From Zingiber officinale (Eukaryota; Streptophyta; Magnoliopsida; Zingiberales; Zingiberaceae), in the NCBI RefSeq assembly GCF_018446385.1, contig NC_055990.1, positions 26,125,891 through 26,189,890 of the forward strand: a DNA stretch of 64,000 nt. The letters run 5' to 3'. A model generated the notes under the pieces. The model did not search any database and was not told the DNA's origin. It saw only the letters and a list, made by a program, of their open reading frames with translations. The position numbers and the translations under genes are program-made. Shown one piece after another: positions 10,513 to 21,905 of this stretch (positions are counted from its first letter, which is position 1; each line of letters starts with the position of its first letter).

Positions 10513-13500
10513 TTAATCAATACAACACATTCCCAATTCCCTTCTAAGAAAGCTAAATTCAACTTCGGGAAGAGGTTTAGTGAAGATATCGGCTAAGTTT
10601 GATTTTGATCCAACATAATTTAAAATGATATCACCTCGAGTTACATGATCACGAATAAAATGATGTTTAACCTCTATGTGTTTCGTTCTTGAATGATGAA
10701 CGGGATTTTTGGTCAAGTTGATTGTACTCACATTATCACAAAGAACTTGAACATTGTTATAGGTAAGTTTATAGTCCTCTAGAGTATGAGTCATCCACAA
10801 TAATTGTGATACACACTCTCCCATGGCAATATATTCCGCTTCGGTTGTGGAGAGAGCTACATAATGTTATTTTCTACTTGACCAACTTACCAAAGAGGAC
10901 CCTAGAAATTGACAACTACCACTAGTATTTTTGCGATCCAATTTGCATCCGGCATAATTGGAATCGGTATAGCCCACTAGGTCAAAAGTTTCAGTTCTAG
11001 GATACCAAAGACCAACATTTTGAGTCCCCTTGAGATAACGAAGAATTCGCTTAACGGCACTCAAATGTGACTCCTTGGCACAAGATTGATACCGTGCACA
11101 TATACCTACAGCAAAAAGTATGTCGGGTCTACTAGCCGTAAGATAGAGAAGACTCCCTATCGCACTACGATACACCTTGGAGTCAACTTCTTTCCCCTCA
11201 ACATCTTTATCCAATTTAGTACTAGTGGCCATGGGAGTAGATATTTCCTTTGCATTTTCCATTCCAAATTTCTTAAATAGCTCTTTGACGTATTTAGATT
11301 GATGAATGTAAATGCCTTCTTTTGTTTGCTTAATTTGTAACCCTAGGAAAAATGTCAAGTCACCAACCAAACTCATTTCAAATTCACTCTCCATGTGATT
11401 AATGAATTCATTTAAATAATCTTTATTTGTAGAACCACAAATAATGTCATCTACATATACTTTGGTCACAAACATATCATTACTACTATTTTTCAAGAAT
11501 AAAGTGGGATCAATTTTTCCTCTATGAAACCCTTTTGATACTAGAAATGTTGATAATTATTCATACCAAGCCCGCGGAGCTTGTTTTAGCCCATATAAGG
11601 CCTTTTTAAGTTTATATACATGATTTGGACACTCCAAATTTTCAAACCCCGGTGGTTGCTCAACATATACCTCTTCTTTTATAACATCATTCAAAAATAC
11701 TGATTTTACATCCATTTGATACAATTTGAACCCCTTGTGGGCGGCAAATGCCAACATCATCCTAATTGACTCCAATCTTGCTACGGGTGCATAAGTTTCA
11801 TCATAGTCTAACCCTTCTACTTGATTGAAACCCCTAGCAACCAATCTAGCTTTGTTTCTCACAACTATCCCCTTATCATCAAGTTTGTTTCTAAAAACCC
11901 ATTTTGTATCAATAATCGATTTGTTTGTAGGCCTAGGAACTAAATCCCAAACTTGACTTCTCTCAAATTGAGATAGTTCATCTTGCATTGCTAAAATCCA
12001 ATCGGGATCAAACAAGGCATCATCAATGGTTTTTGGTTCTATTTGAGATATCAAGGCGACTTGGCTTCCTTCATTTCTAAAGTAAGATCGAGTTCTCACT
12101 CCTTGAGTGATGTCTCCTACTACTTGATCTAAGGGATGATTTACATGAATCCTAGTAGGTCTTGATTCTTGATTTATTATGACTTTGGGTTCAAGTGGCA
12201 AAGATTCATTTTTCTCACCATCACTTTCTTGATTTTCTTTTCCTTGATGATCTACTCCATCCAATGTTAATTTCTCTAACTCAAAATGTATTTCTTCATC
12301 GTTTGTTCTTATAGAGTTCAAAGAAGGATTTTCTTCAAAGACAACATCTAGTGATTCTTCAACTAATTTTGATCTTTTGTTGTAAATTCGATACACCTTG
12401 CTATGACTTGAGTAACCTACAAGGATCCCCTCATCCGCCTTAGCGGAAAACTTTCCCAAGTGATCTTTGGTGTTTAGAATATAGACCTTATACCCAAACA
12501 CTCTAAGATGCTTAATTGTAGGTGGTTTACCAAACCACAACTCATGAGGTGTTTTTCCTAGAAACCTATGTATTAATGTTCAATTTTGCACATAACATGT
12601 CGTATTAATTGCTTCGGCCCATAGAAAACTATGAAGTAAATATTCATTTAACATGCTCCAAGCGGCCTCTTGCAAAACCCTATTTTTCCTCTCAACAACT
12701 CCGTTTTGTTGTGGAGTCCTAGGGGTGGAAAATTCATGTTTATATCCTTTTTCTGTACAAAAATTTGTGAATCTATCATTTTCAAACTCACCTCCATGAT
12801 CACTTCTTATCTTATTTATCTTATGAGCCTTTTCATTTTCTACTCTATTACAAAAAGCAATCAAGATATCTAGAGTTTGATCCTTATGTTTCAAGAAAAA
12901 TACCCATGTATATCTAGTGTAATCATCCACAATCATAAAGCAATATCTACTACCATTTAAAGAAATATATTTACTACTATCAAATAAATCCATGTGAATG
13001 AGCTCCAAAGCATTTGAGGTACTTACAACATTTTTACCTTTATGAGTAGCTTTAGTTTGCTTACCCATTTGACATGCATCACATATTTTGTCTTTTTGAA
13101 ACTTCAACTTTGGCAATCCTTGCACCAACTCCTTCTTTGAAAGGTTTTTGATATTCTTCATGTTGGTGTGAGCGAGTCTCCGATGCCAAAGCCACGTCTC
13201 CTCTTCTTTGGACATGAGATACTTAGCAAACACATTAGTAGCACCAAATAGTTCAACTTGATAAATATTCTCTCTTCTATAGCCTATGAGAATATTGGTT
13301 TTTAGTTCACTATGCTTGATTAGGCATTGAGATGAGTTGAACTCAACTCCATAACCCGAATCACATAGTTGACTAACACTTAAAAGATTAAAGACCATGC
13401 CTTTCACTAATAGCACATTTTTTATTACAAATTTTTCCGAAATTCTAATATCTCCTATTCCTATAACTTTTAATTCACTACTATTACCAAAAGAAACGGT

Positions 13501-13722
13501 ACCTTTACTTTTGTGTCTAAATGATAAAAATTTTGATGAGTCCCCCGTCATATGCTTAGAACATCCACTATCTACGAACCATGTTGTTGGATGCTCCCCC
13601 TTGGCGCATGCCTGTTTAAACACGATAAACCAAATGTTTTGGTACCCAAACCTTGGGTCCGGTAGCATCAATAACAAATTGCTTGGGTACCCAAGCTTGA
13701 ACAAACTTAACTCTTGAAGCAT
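10513..13722 (-). pseudogene. pol: Copia pol of element A: protease, integrase, reverse transcriptase, RNase H
   Basis: One reading frame with three lone stops (12580-12582, 11557-11559, 10867-10869). In order: protease with the WFVDSGCSKHMTGD active-site region; the GAG-pre-integrase zinc motif (HRRLAHTN ... CDACQMGKQ); the integrase core (LIHMDLFDSS, IVDDYTRYTWVFFLKHK, SDHGGEFEN, TPQQNGVVERKNR, giving D, D and E); reverse transcriptase (WVFRNKLDD, ARLVARGFNQVEGLDYDETY, LYGLKQAPRAWYE, then VYVDDIICGSTN with the catalytic YVDD); and RNase H (the D-E-D region around CDNVSTINLTKNPVHH and a C-terminus LADIFTKPLP). Protease to integrase to RT order is diagnostic of Ty1/Copia. The known active residues are kept, so the damage is recent. 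Confidence 0.93.
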
Positions 13723-15324
13723 GATTTCTACTAATTAGAGACATGAATTTAACTTCCTTATCTTGTGATTTAAAACCTAGTCCCGCTTTGTTGTACACAC
13801 CCCTTTGAGTTCCTAGAATCATGTCTAAATACTTTGAGCTTAAAGTAAATCTTTCTAGAGCACATCTAAGATCATCAACTTGTAATTTCAACGATACATT
13901 TTCCTTTTTAAGATCATCAAAATCATTTTTGTCATTTTCATGAAGCATGCAAGTTTCACATGACACAATTTCATTTTTAAGTGATTTCAAGTCATTTTGC
14001 AATTTCTTAACCTTCCCTTTTGATTTAGCTAGTACGTTGGTTAAGCATGCAATGGTGGCATACATCTTATCAAGCTTGGGAGAAATTACCTCGTCATCAC
14101 TAGATGATGACTCACTTGAAGACTCCACATCCTCTCCATGACTATCTTCATCTTCACTATCTTCAACATGGCTTAAGGCTATGAGAGTCATGTGCTTTGA
14201 GCTCTTCCTTTCATCTTCTTCCGATGAGCTTGACGATGAGTCATCCCATGTGGCTTTCAAAGCCTTCTTCTTTTTCTTGATCTTTTCCTCTTGCTTCTTC
14301 AACTTTGGACACTCCATTTTGTAGTGCCCCTTTTTCTTGCATTCATAGCAAATAACATCAGTCTTAGTCTTAGAATCCACAAGAGATTTACCTTTTCTCT
14401 TTTCATCATTGAAAATCTTCTTGACATCCTTTTTGTCAAACTTCCTTGAATGTCTCATCATTCTTCGAACAAAGTTTGTCATTTCACTAGATGATAGCTC
14501 TTCATCACTATCACTATCACTATTTTGTTCAGATTCTAAAGATGACTCCTTCTTCTCCTTTTTCTTTTCCTTGTGCTTCTTTTTGCTCTTTTCACCTGCA
14601 ACCAAAGCTATACCTTTCTCTTTATAGCTTGTGTTAGCTTGCTCATGTAATTCAAGTTCATAAAATAATTCATCCAACTTTACTATTGACAAATCCCTTG
14701 ATACCTTATAGGCATCCACCATGGATGACCATAATGAGTTTCTTGGGAAGGATTTTAAAGCATACCTTATGAGGTCTCGGTTCTCTACACTCTCTCCAAC
14801 TGAATGAAGACCGTTTAGGAGTTCCTTGAACCTCCCATGTAGTGAACTTACCGTTTCTCCCTCCTTCATTGTGAAATTTGGAGTTGGTTTATCAAGAGAT
14901 CTCTCTTTGCAATTCTTGAATCCTTGGTACCTTCATTTAGCTCAATGAGCTTGTCCCATAAATCCTTGGCACTCTTGAAAGGTCCAACCTTGTTGAGTTG
15001 TTCTGAGCTTAATCCACATTGAAGAGTCACAATCGCCTTTGCATTTGCTTGAGCCTTCATTTTTTGTTCAACAGTCCACCTTGATGATTCAAGCATTCTT
15101 CCATTTTCGGTTGGCGCCGTGAATCCCTCCGTGATTGAGAACCACATGTCAATCTCGGTCATAAGATAGTGTTCCATGCGGCTCTTCCAATATGCGAAAT
15201 TACTGCCTTCATAGAATGGTGGTCGTGAAGTACTATGTCCCTCCTTCAAAGACATCTTGTAGCTCTTTAACTTGTGCTTTCTTGGCGATGAATCCTCAAA
15301 AGCAAACCAATGCTCTGATACCAC
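13616..15324 (-). pseudogene. gag: Copia gag of element A, frameshifted
   Basis: The first part (15324-14866) contains FYEGSNFAYWKSRMEHYL and a UBN2-type gag core (VTLQCGLSSEQLNKVGPFKS, AKDLWDKLIELNEGT). It runs out of frame near 14870. The second part (14869-13616) continues the gag core, then a Lys/Ser/Glu-rich linker, then a CCHC zinc knuckle (CYECKKKGHYKMEC, near 14310-14350), then acidic and coiled-coil segments. Gag is not in frame with pol; another shift near 13620-13650 separates them. The start lies right beside the primer-binding site, so the first methionine is uncertain; the one before SLKEGHSTSRPPF is a good candidate. Confidence 0.9.
15307..15323 (-). other. Primer-binding site of element A
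   Basis: On the minus strand TGGTATCAGAGCATTGG lies two bases inside the 5' LTR. TGGTATCAGAGC is the usual initiator tRNA-Met complement in plant Copia elements. The same site is seen for element B (18401-18412), the TRIM element (31039-31050) and, with one base lost, element C. Confidence 0.92.
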
Positions 15325-15325
15325 T

Positions 15326-16586
15326 TGTTAGGATCGGTTAAGCTAGGGGGGGTGAATGGCTCACTTCGTTTTCTTGATCAACTTGATTTTGCGTAGCGGA
15401 GACTCGAAGATAATGCTAACTCTGATATTTACTTGGTATCCACCTCCCCAAGGAGGTGACTAGTCCAAGGATCCACACTACTCACACTCTTCCACTATCA
15501 AAACCATCCTTCTCGGAATCACACCGAAGGTGGAGAAACCTTACACGGTTACAACTCTCCCTCTCCAAAGTAAAGGATCACACTCACCACAATGAAGAAG
15601 AAAAGAAAGATTACAAGCTTTAAAAAGAAGTTCTTCGCTAAGTGAGATTTGAGAAAGTAGCGAGAGGGAGATCTTGAACTTGAGCACCTTTTGAAGATCT
15701 TGAGCACTTGAGAGAGTTGAGACCTTGGAGAGCAATGGAACAGTATATGTTTCTTTTCTTGTCTCTTTTCTTTTTCTTCCATGCCTTTAAACGTTGAGAA
15801 AACTAGCCGTTTCTCACGTAGCCATCACCGTGAATCGATCAGAGTCATATTTGGATCGATTCATAAGTATCCGTTGGAAACCATCGCGTCACGATCAACG
15901 GCTTAGATTGCTTCACTTGAGTTTGAATAGATCGGTGCAGTTCTTGAATCGATTCAGACCTCTGCTCGTGAAATCGCAGCTCTGTGAATCGATCGCCCGA
16001 TCGATTGAGTAACCTCAATCGATCGGCTGATCGATCCAGGGGAAATCTGTGCTTCGCACAGAGGCTTCCTGGATTGATCACTCAATCGATTGGATTGCCC
16101 CAATCGATCGCTCGATCGATTGGTTTTCCCCAATCGATCGGTTGATCGATCCAGAAGCACTCTGTGCTTCGCACAGAACCTTCCCAATCGATCGGCCGAT
16201 CGATTTGCTTCCTTCCAATCGATCGACTGATCGATCCAGAGGCATTCTGCCTCACAACCGTGTCTAAATCGATTTTCCAATCGATTTCTTATACGTGAGG
16301 GATCATGCATCCAGCTTTATGACCTGCAGGAACTTCTCTTGCCAAGAATCCGGTCCTCAACCTTCTTGGACTTCTCTTGCCTTGCATCCGGTCTTCTGAC
16401 CTGCAAGGATTCTTTTGCCAAGAATCCGGTCCTCGACCTTCTTGGACTTCTCTTGCCTTGCATCCGGTCTTCCGACCTACAAGAACTTCTCCTACAAACT
16501 CACACTGTATGTTAGATCCAACGTATTAACCTAAACTTAAATAATTGTCAACACATTGAAACTTTCAGGGCATGATTGCACCAACA
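15326..16586 (-). repeat. 5' LTR of element A
   Basis: 1261-bp LTR with TG...CA ends. It matches the split 3' LTR (786-1009 and 6343-7446) and keeps the unoccupied CACTA target (gagaaacCTTacacgg, with CTT at 15540-15542). Target duplication GTAAA follows at 16587-16591. Confidence 0.93.
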
Positions 16587-17019
16587 GTAAAGACAATTTC
16601 TCAAAATCCATGTTTTATTCCTATAAGAGGATAAACATCTCCCACTGCAACAGCTGCTACTTTTGCAGCAGTGCCCATGTAGACAGTATTTTCCTTTTCA
16701 CATAGTTGTCAGGTTTCCTGGAACCCCTGCAATGAATTGCAAACATGATCAGTGGCTCCCATATCTACATACCAAGTACCGGTAGATAACACCACTAAAC
16801 ATGTTTCAACAACTAATGAATTAAATGCACTTTTATTGTTCTCATTTCTGAGAGGACAGTCCACCTTAGAGTCCAAGTTTTGTTTCCAATCATAATTGGG
16901 ACTACTAAGTCTATTCTATAGTATAATAGCTAGGGGATTGATAAACATTTGAAAACCTAAGAATCACAAAAATATTTGGTTAAGACCAATACCTTAAAAT
17001 CCCCGTGAATTTTATATGT

Positions 17020-17510
17020 CACGTTAGTGTGGACGTATACAAATTCAAACTTTAATAGGAGATTTTATCCATCAATCTTATTGTCTTGTCAACCTATCTT
17101 TTATAACAAATAAAATTAATAATTGATCTTTTTTTGATCAAATATTTGGTCAAAACTTTGAATTTATAATAATATTGATTCCTCAAACAATATTATTTAA
17201 ATTCACCAACACCTCAAACATCAGGAATTATGCATGCCACGTTAGTGTGGACGTATACAAATTCAAACATTTGTAAGAGGAGGGTTTAACCCATTAATTA
17301 TCTTGTCAACCTTAAATTACCTCAAACACCATGAATTTTGTATGTCATGTTTGTGTGGACGTATACAAATTCAATTGTTTGTAAGAGGAGGTATTACCCA
17401 TTTTATTTTGTCAACCTAACTTTATGACAAATAAAATTACCTCAAACACCATGAATTTTGTTTGTCACGTTAGTGTGGACAAATACAAATTCAAACATTT
17501 GTAAGAGGGG
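17020..17510. repeat. Interspersed leader repeats of the B/C family
   Basis: Four related segments at about 17022, 17238, 17347 and 17466, each holding the core TTAGTGTGGACGTATACAAA (some copies diverged) followed by CATTTGTAAGAGGAGG. Spacing is about 110-215 bp. Two further copies exist in element C at about 51080 and 51200. Confidence 0.75.
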
Positions 17511-18400
17511 GGGTTACCTAACTTTATAATAAATTAATAGTTGGTATTCTTTTGGTCACGCAAAACAATAGCAGTGACTCCGTTGGGGAGAATACTATTG
17601 AATGCGTCTAAGTGTATACCATTACTTGATACTTAGTCTATTAAATAGGATTGTGCCCCTTCAGTTGGAGAAGATCACACGCTCCTAACTAATTTCCTAT
17701 AACCATCCATAAAGGAAGTTTGATCTAGTGATCTGCAACAAACTCATCTGTTGTGGAGGGAGGCACTCATAGCCAACACACAAGCTTGTTGCATCACTTA
17801 CAAACCAGTAATGGAGACCGTGAAATTTATTTGAAAATCCCTCTCCCACTTAGTTATTTAAGGTGAGGAATTTTAACTATAACAAGCACATATCATATGC
17901 ACACACACATCATAGTAAATAAAGCAATAAATATGGAAATTAATTTTCCAACTATTATGGTCTTTTCCATCACTGTCCTTCGCGTGCTGCCAGCCCTAAG
18001 GTTCATGTCGTCCGATCCATCGAGCTTCCTTTTCCGCTGCACCTCTGGTCCTCCAATAGCACCACGCCTCGCAAGGATACAATCCGTGACAAAAATAAAA
18101 TCAAATTTTACATACATCGATCCTATATTCCACAAGGGAATGTACATCAAGTCTAGATCGAACATAAATGTAAAATCCTAGGGCTAATACAGCTCCTGCT
18201 GTATTTAATATTATAATCATGCACTCAAAAAAATATTGCCCTTGATATGTCCAAGGCTCCAATCACACACAATATCTATATGTCATAATAGTTGGAGCCT
18301 GCAACCACAAAGTTAGCACATCCTACTATTATCCTACCTAAATTATGTATGACATGTGCATAATCTATTTGAAACCCAAAACACACAAAGGCAAACCCTA

Positions 18401-18412
18401 GCTCTGATACCA
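18401..18412 (-). other. Primer-binding site of element B
   Basis: Minus-strand TGGTATCAGAGC, two bases from the LTR, complementary to the 3' end of initiator tRNA-Met as in most plant Copia elements. Confidence 0.9.
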
Positions 18413-18414
18413 AT

Positions 18415-20855
18415 TGTTGGTTGGTTCTAGGAAGATCGTACCGGTTCCACTATACAAAAATTTTGTACAAGTGTCAAACTTTTTCTAAACAACCTATTGT
18501 GTTCTTTAGAAATTAAATTAGGATTCGCAAATGGAACTTAATATTATTGATTTCAAATTTAACTTATCTGTTCTTAATGGTTTAGATTTGGATCGCAAGC
18601 GTAACTTAACACTATTGATCTAAATCCACCTATGTTATAAAGTTGATTAAATATTTATTTCTAAAATCGGCTCCCAGGTCAAACATGGTGAGGCACTAGG
18701 CCTTCTTGGGTATGGGATCATCCACCACTGCCTCGACAAAGCCTTTAATAGAAATTCAATATTTAATTTTCTAAAATAACATTAGGTTTAACCGAAAAGA
18801 ACGATCGAATCACAAATTTAAAAAACAAAAAAAACACAACTCGAATTACAAATTCGAAAAACTAGAATCTAATGTCTCTTGTGTTTGGAATTCTTACAAA
18901 GAAAAAATAACTAGCATAATGTGGAAAATAATTACTAGTTATACCTCTTCTTTGTATGCTAATAACCTCGAGATCTTCTGTTGTATTCCTCACCTCGCCT
19001 TGGGCGTCGTGTGGGCGACGATCCTCCAAGATGAACATCACCCAAAGAGCTTCTCCTCCTTCTCTAAGTTTCGGCCACCACCACCACAAGGAACCAAAGA
19101 GAGCAAGGGGAAAGGGAATAGAGAGAGGGTCAGCCACAATAGAGAGCTCCAACAAGAGAATAAGAATTAATTTCTCATGAGGCCTCCCCTCCCCTTCTTT
19201 TATATTACTTGCCCAAGGCAAATAAGGAAAGAATTTTTACAAAAAATTAAAATCTTCCTCTTGTTTTTCCTTTTCCCCTTTTTTTTTCCTTTTTCTTTCC
19301 TCTTGATTGACTCAATCATCAATCATTGATTGATTATTTGATTGGTCGGCCCCTTGCTTGGGCACCAAGCAAGGGTGGTCGGCCCCTTAAAAGGAAGAAA
19401 ATACTTTCGTAAAAATTTTATAAGCAAAGAAGAAAAGCTCTTATAAAATTTTACAAGCTCTCTTTTAATTTTCTAAAGTGGATGTTAAAAAAGGAAAGCT
19501 TTAAAAATTAAAACCAAGTTTTAAAATTTAAAACATCTCTTCTAAAAATTTCCTTTTTTAACATGGTTACAAAAATAGAAAATTTCAAATTTAAAACTTC
19601 TCTTCATTTTTTCTAAAAGCCATGAGGATGGTTAAAAAAGGAAAGTTTTAAAACTTTTAAACTTTCTTTTAAACCATGTGGCCTAATTCAAATAAGAAAA
19701 GTTTTATATTTTAAAATTTCTCTTTTAAAACTTGTAGTTTTCTACAAAGAGAAGATTTTAAAAATTCAAAACACCCCTCCTATTTGAATTTATTATGGTC
19801 GGCCCCTCTTTGCTTGGACACCAAGCAAAGGGCCGACACCTTTGTGAAGTAATTGGCCGGCCCCTATTGCTTGGTCACCAAGCCATGGGTCGACCCCCTC
19901 TTGGACACCAAGAAGGGCTTTTATGAGTGGACTATGAGGCACTAATGAGGCTACGACAGGGACCTAGAGGAGAAATTGGTTTTGGCCTTTAGATGAGCTT
20001 GAGTATCCCATGTTCGCCCTGAACACACAACCCAAGTTCATCAATAATAACTCATTCCAGTAGAGAGTTATTATTGCACTACCACATCAATCCCAAATTA
20101 CATTATGGGTTTCTTTTTATTATGAGTGTGTTAATCTCCATGTGTTTAAGATATCGAATGTCCATTAATTTAATGAGTTACTGACAACTCATTTAATTAA
20201 CATCTAGCTCCGAGAGTAGTATCACTCAACTTTATCATCATGTCGGACTAAGTCCACCTGCAGGGTTTAACATGACAATTCTTATGAGCTCCTCTTGGGG
20301 GCATTCTCAACCTAGATAACTAGGACACAGTTTTCTTCTATAATCAACAACACACACTATAAGTAATATCATTTCCCAACTTATCGGGCCTATTGATTTA
20401 TCAAGCTAAATCTCACTCTTTGATAAGTCAAAGAAATAAATACTAAATATATGTGTTTGTTATTATATTAGGATTAAGAGCACACACTTCCATAATAACT
20501 AAGGTCTTGTTCTTTTATTAAGTTAGTATAAAAAGAACTTACCTTAAATGGTCTTACTCAATACACTTAGAGTGTACTAGTGTAATTTATTAGTCAAGAT
20601 AAACTAATACCTAATTACACTACGACTATTCCGAAGGTTTGTTCCTTTCCATCTTAGTCGTGAGCAACTGTTTATAATTTATAAAGAACTGATAACATGA
20701 TCTTCTGTGAGTGACACCACTCACCATGTTATCTACAATATAAATTAATTGAACAACTACACTTAGCAAATAAATGTAGACATTTGACCAATGTGATTCT
20801 TTTATTTCAAAATAGATGTTTACAAAAAGCTAGGCTTTTAGTATACACTCTGACA
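18415..20855 (-). repeat. 5' LTR of element B
   Basis: 2441-bp LTR, TGTTGGTTGG to ACTCTGACA on the plus strand. It shares most of its length with the two LTRs of element C (45194-47788 and 52095-54627), including the end GCTTTTAGTATACACTCT. Small ORFs inside are not conserved in a way that suggests coding. Confidence 0.88.
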
Positions 20856-21905
20856 ATACCATACGAGAACTGGGACGCGACTCTTATCAAAAAGGTAGAA
20901 GCAAACGCTAAAGCAACATATACACTTCAGTACGGCCTAACCAATGTGGAGCTGAACCGCGTCGGTCCCTTCTCAAGTGCAAAAGAATTATGGGAGAAGC
21001 TGATTGAGCTACATGAAGGTACTTCTAATACGAAAGTAAGTAAGCATGATTTAATAGACGACTTATTTGAGCAGACTAATACTACTCCGGCAGAGGAAGG
21101 TGTTGCGTTGGTTGCAAGTACAAGCAAGACAAAGGAGGCTAGAAAGAAAAAGGTGTTGAAGGCAACATGGTCCGAGTCATCAGACGAATCCGAATCTGAC
21201 GAAGAAGAACAAACGAGCTTTCTCGCTCTACCGGTACAAGCAAATATTGTGGAAACCAAGTCTGAGTTCGAGTCTGAAACTGAGAGCAAATCAGAAACCG
21301 AGTCCGAGCGAAGCCACGGATTCGTATCCGTTTCCGTTTTTGAAGGGCCTAACTCCACTGTAAGTTCTCTATTCGCCAGTACTCAAGTAAACGATTTACA
21401 AAAGTTAGTTTTTTATTTGTTAAGGAAATTAGCTAAATCCAACGTCCAAGTTAAGTCACTTCAAAAGGAGGTAACAACCCTTAAGGAAGTGACTAAATTG
21501 AGTCCTTTGACTGAGCCAGTTCAAATTGGAAGTTCAACTCAAGTCCAACAACTTGAGGAAGAAAACTTCAATTTGAAAACTCAAGTTAAAGAGATCAAGG
21601 ACACGCTGGAACAGTTCACATTGGGTTCCAAGAATCTTGATCTGATTCTTGGAAAACAACAAGTCGTTTACAACAAATTCGGACTTGGATTTAAGGTCAA
21701 ACACAAATACAAGTCGTATTTATCAGTTGTAAATCGATCAAATAGAAATGTAGTCCAAGCATGGGTCCCCAAGTCAAATCTGACTAATCAAGTCAGACTT
21801 GGACAATATTGGGTCCCCAAGGATCAAGTCCATTACCTTGATAGACCATATCGAGGCTATGATCCAGGGGGGGCCAATCAAAAAACTATCTTTATAAACA
21901 AATAG
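20856..21905 (+). pseudogene. gag: Copia gag of element D, internally deleted
   Basis: The frame is open from 20856 to the stop at 21903-21905. It starts inside the UBN2-type gag core (VEANAKATYTLQYGLTNVEL, then VGPFSSAKELWEKLIELHEG). After SKHDLI it jumps to DDLFEQTNTTPAEEGVALVA; in element A these two points are separated by about 75-80 residues, so an internal deletion is likely. The tail has acidic Ser/Glu repeats and coiled-coil-like stretches, and ends with WVPKSNLTNQ/WVPKDQVHYL, matching the C-terminal gag part of element A. The CCHC zinc knuckle is missing. The N-terminus is cut off by the element B insertion. Confidence 0.8.

Larger units (their letters stand above)
16592..18414 (-). 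pseudogene. Element B interior: worn protease/gag region and 5' leader
   Basis: At about 16640-16800 the minus strand resembles a Copia protease start, with a WYVD-type active-site segment, but frames are broken. From 17000 to 17510 there are four copies of a segment with the core CACGTTAGTGTGGACGTATA. The rest up to the primer site (18401-18412) is an AT-rich leader. No intact ORF. Element C has the same layout at 50500-52094. Confidence 0.65.
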
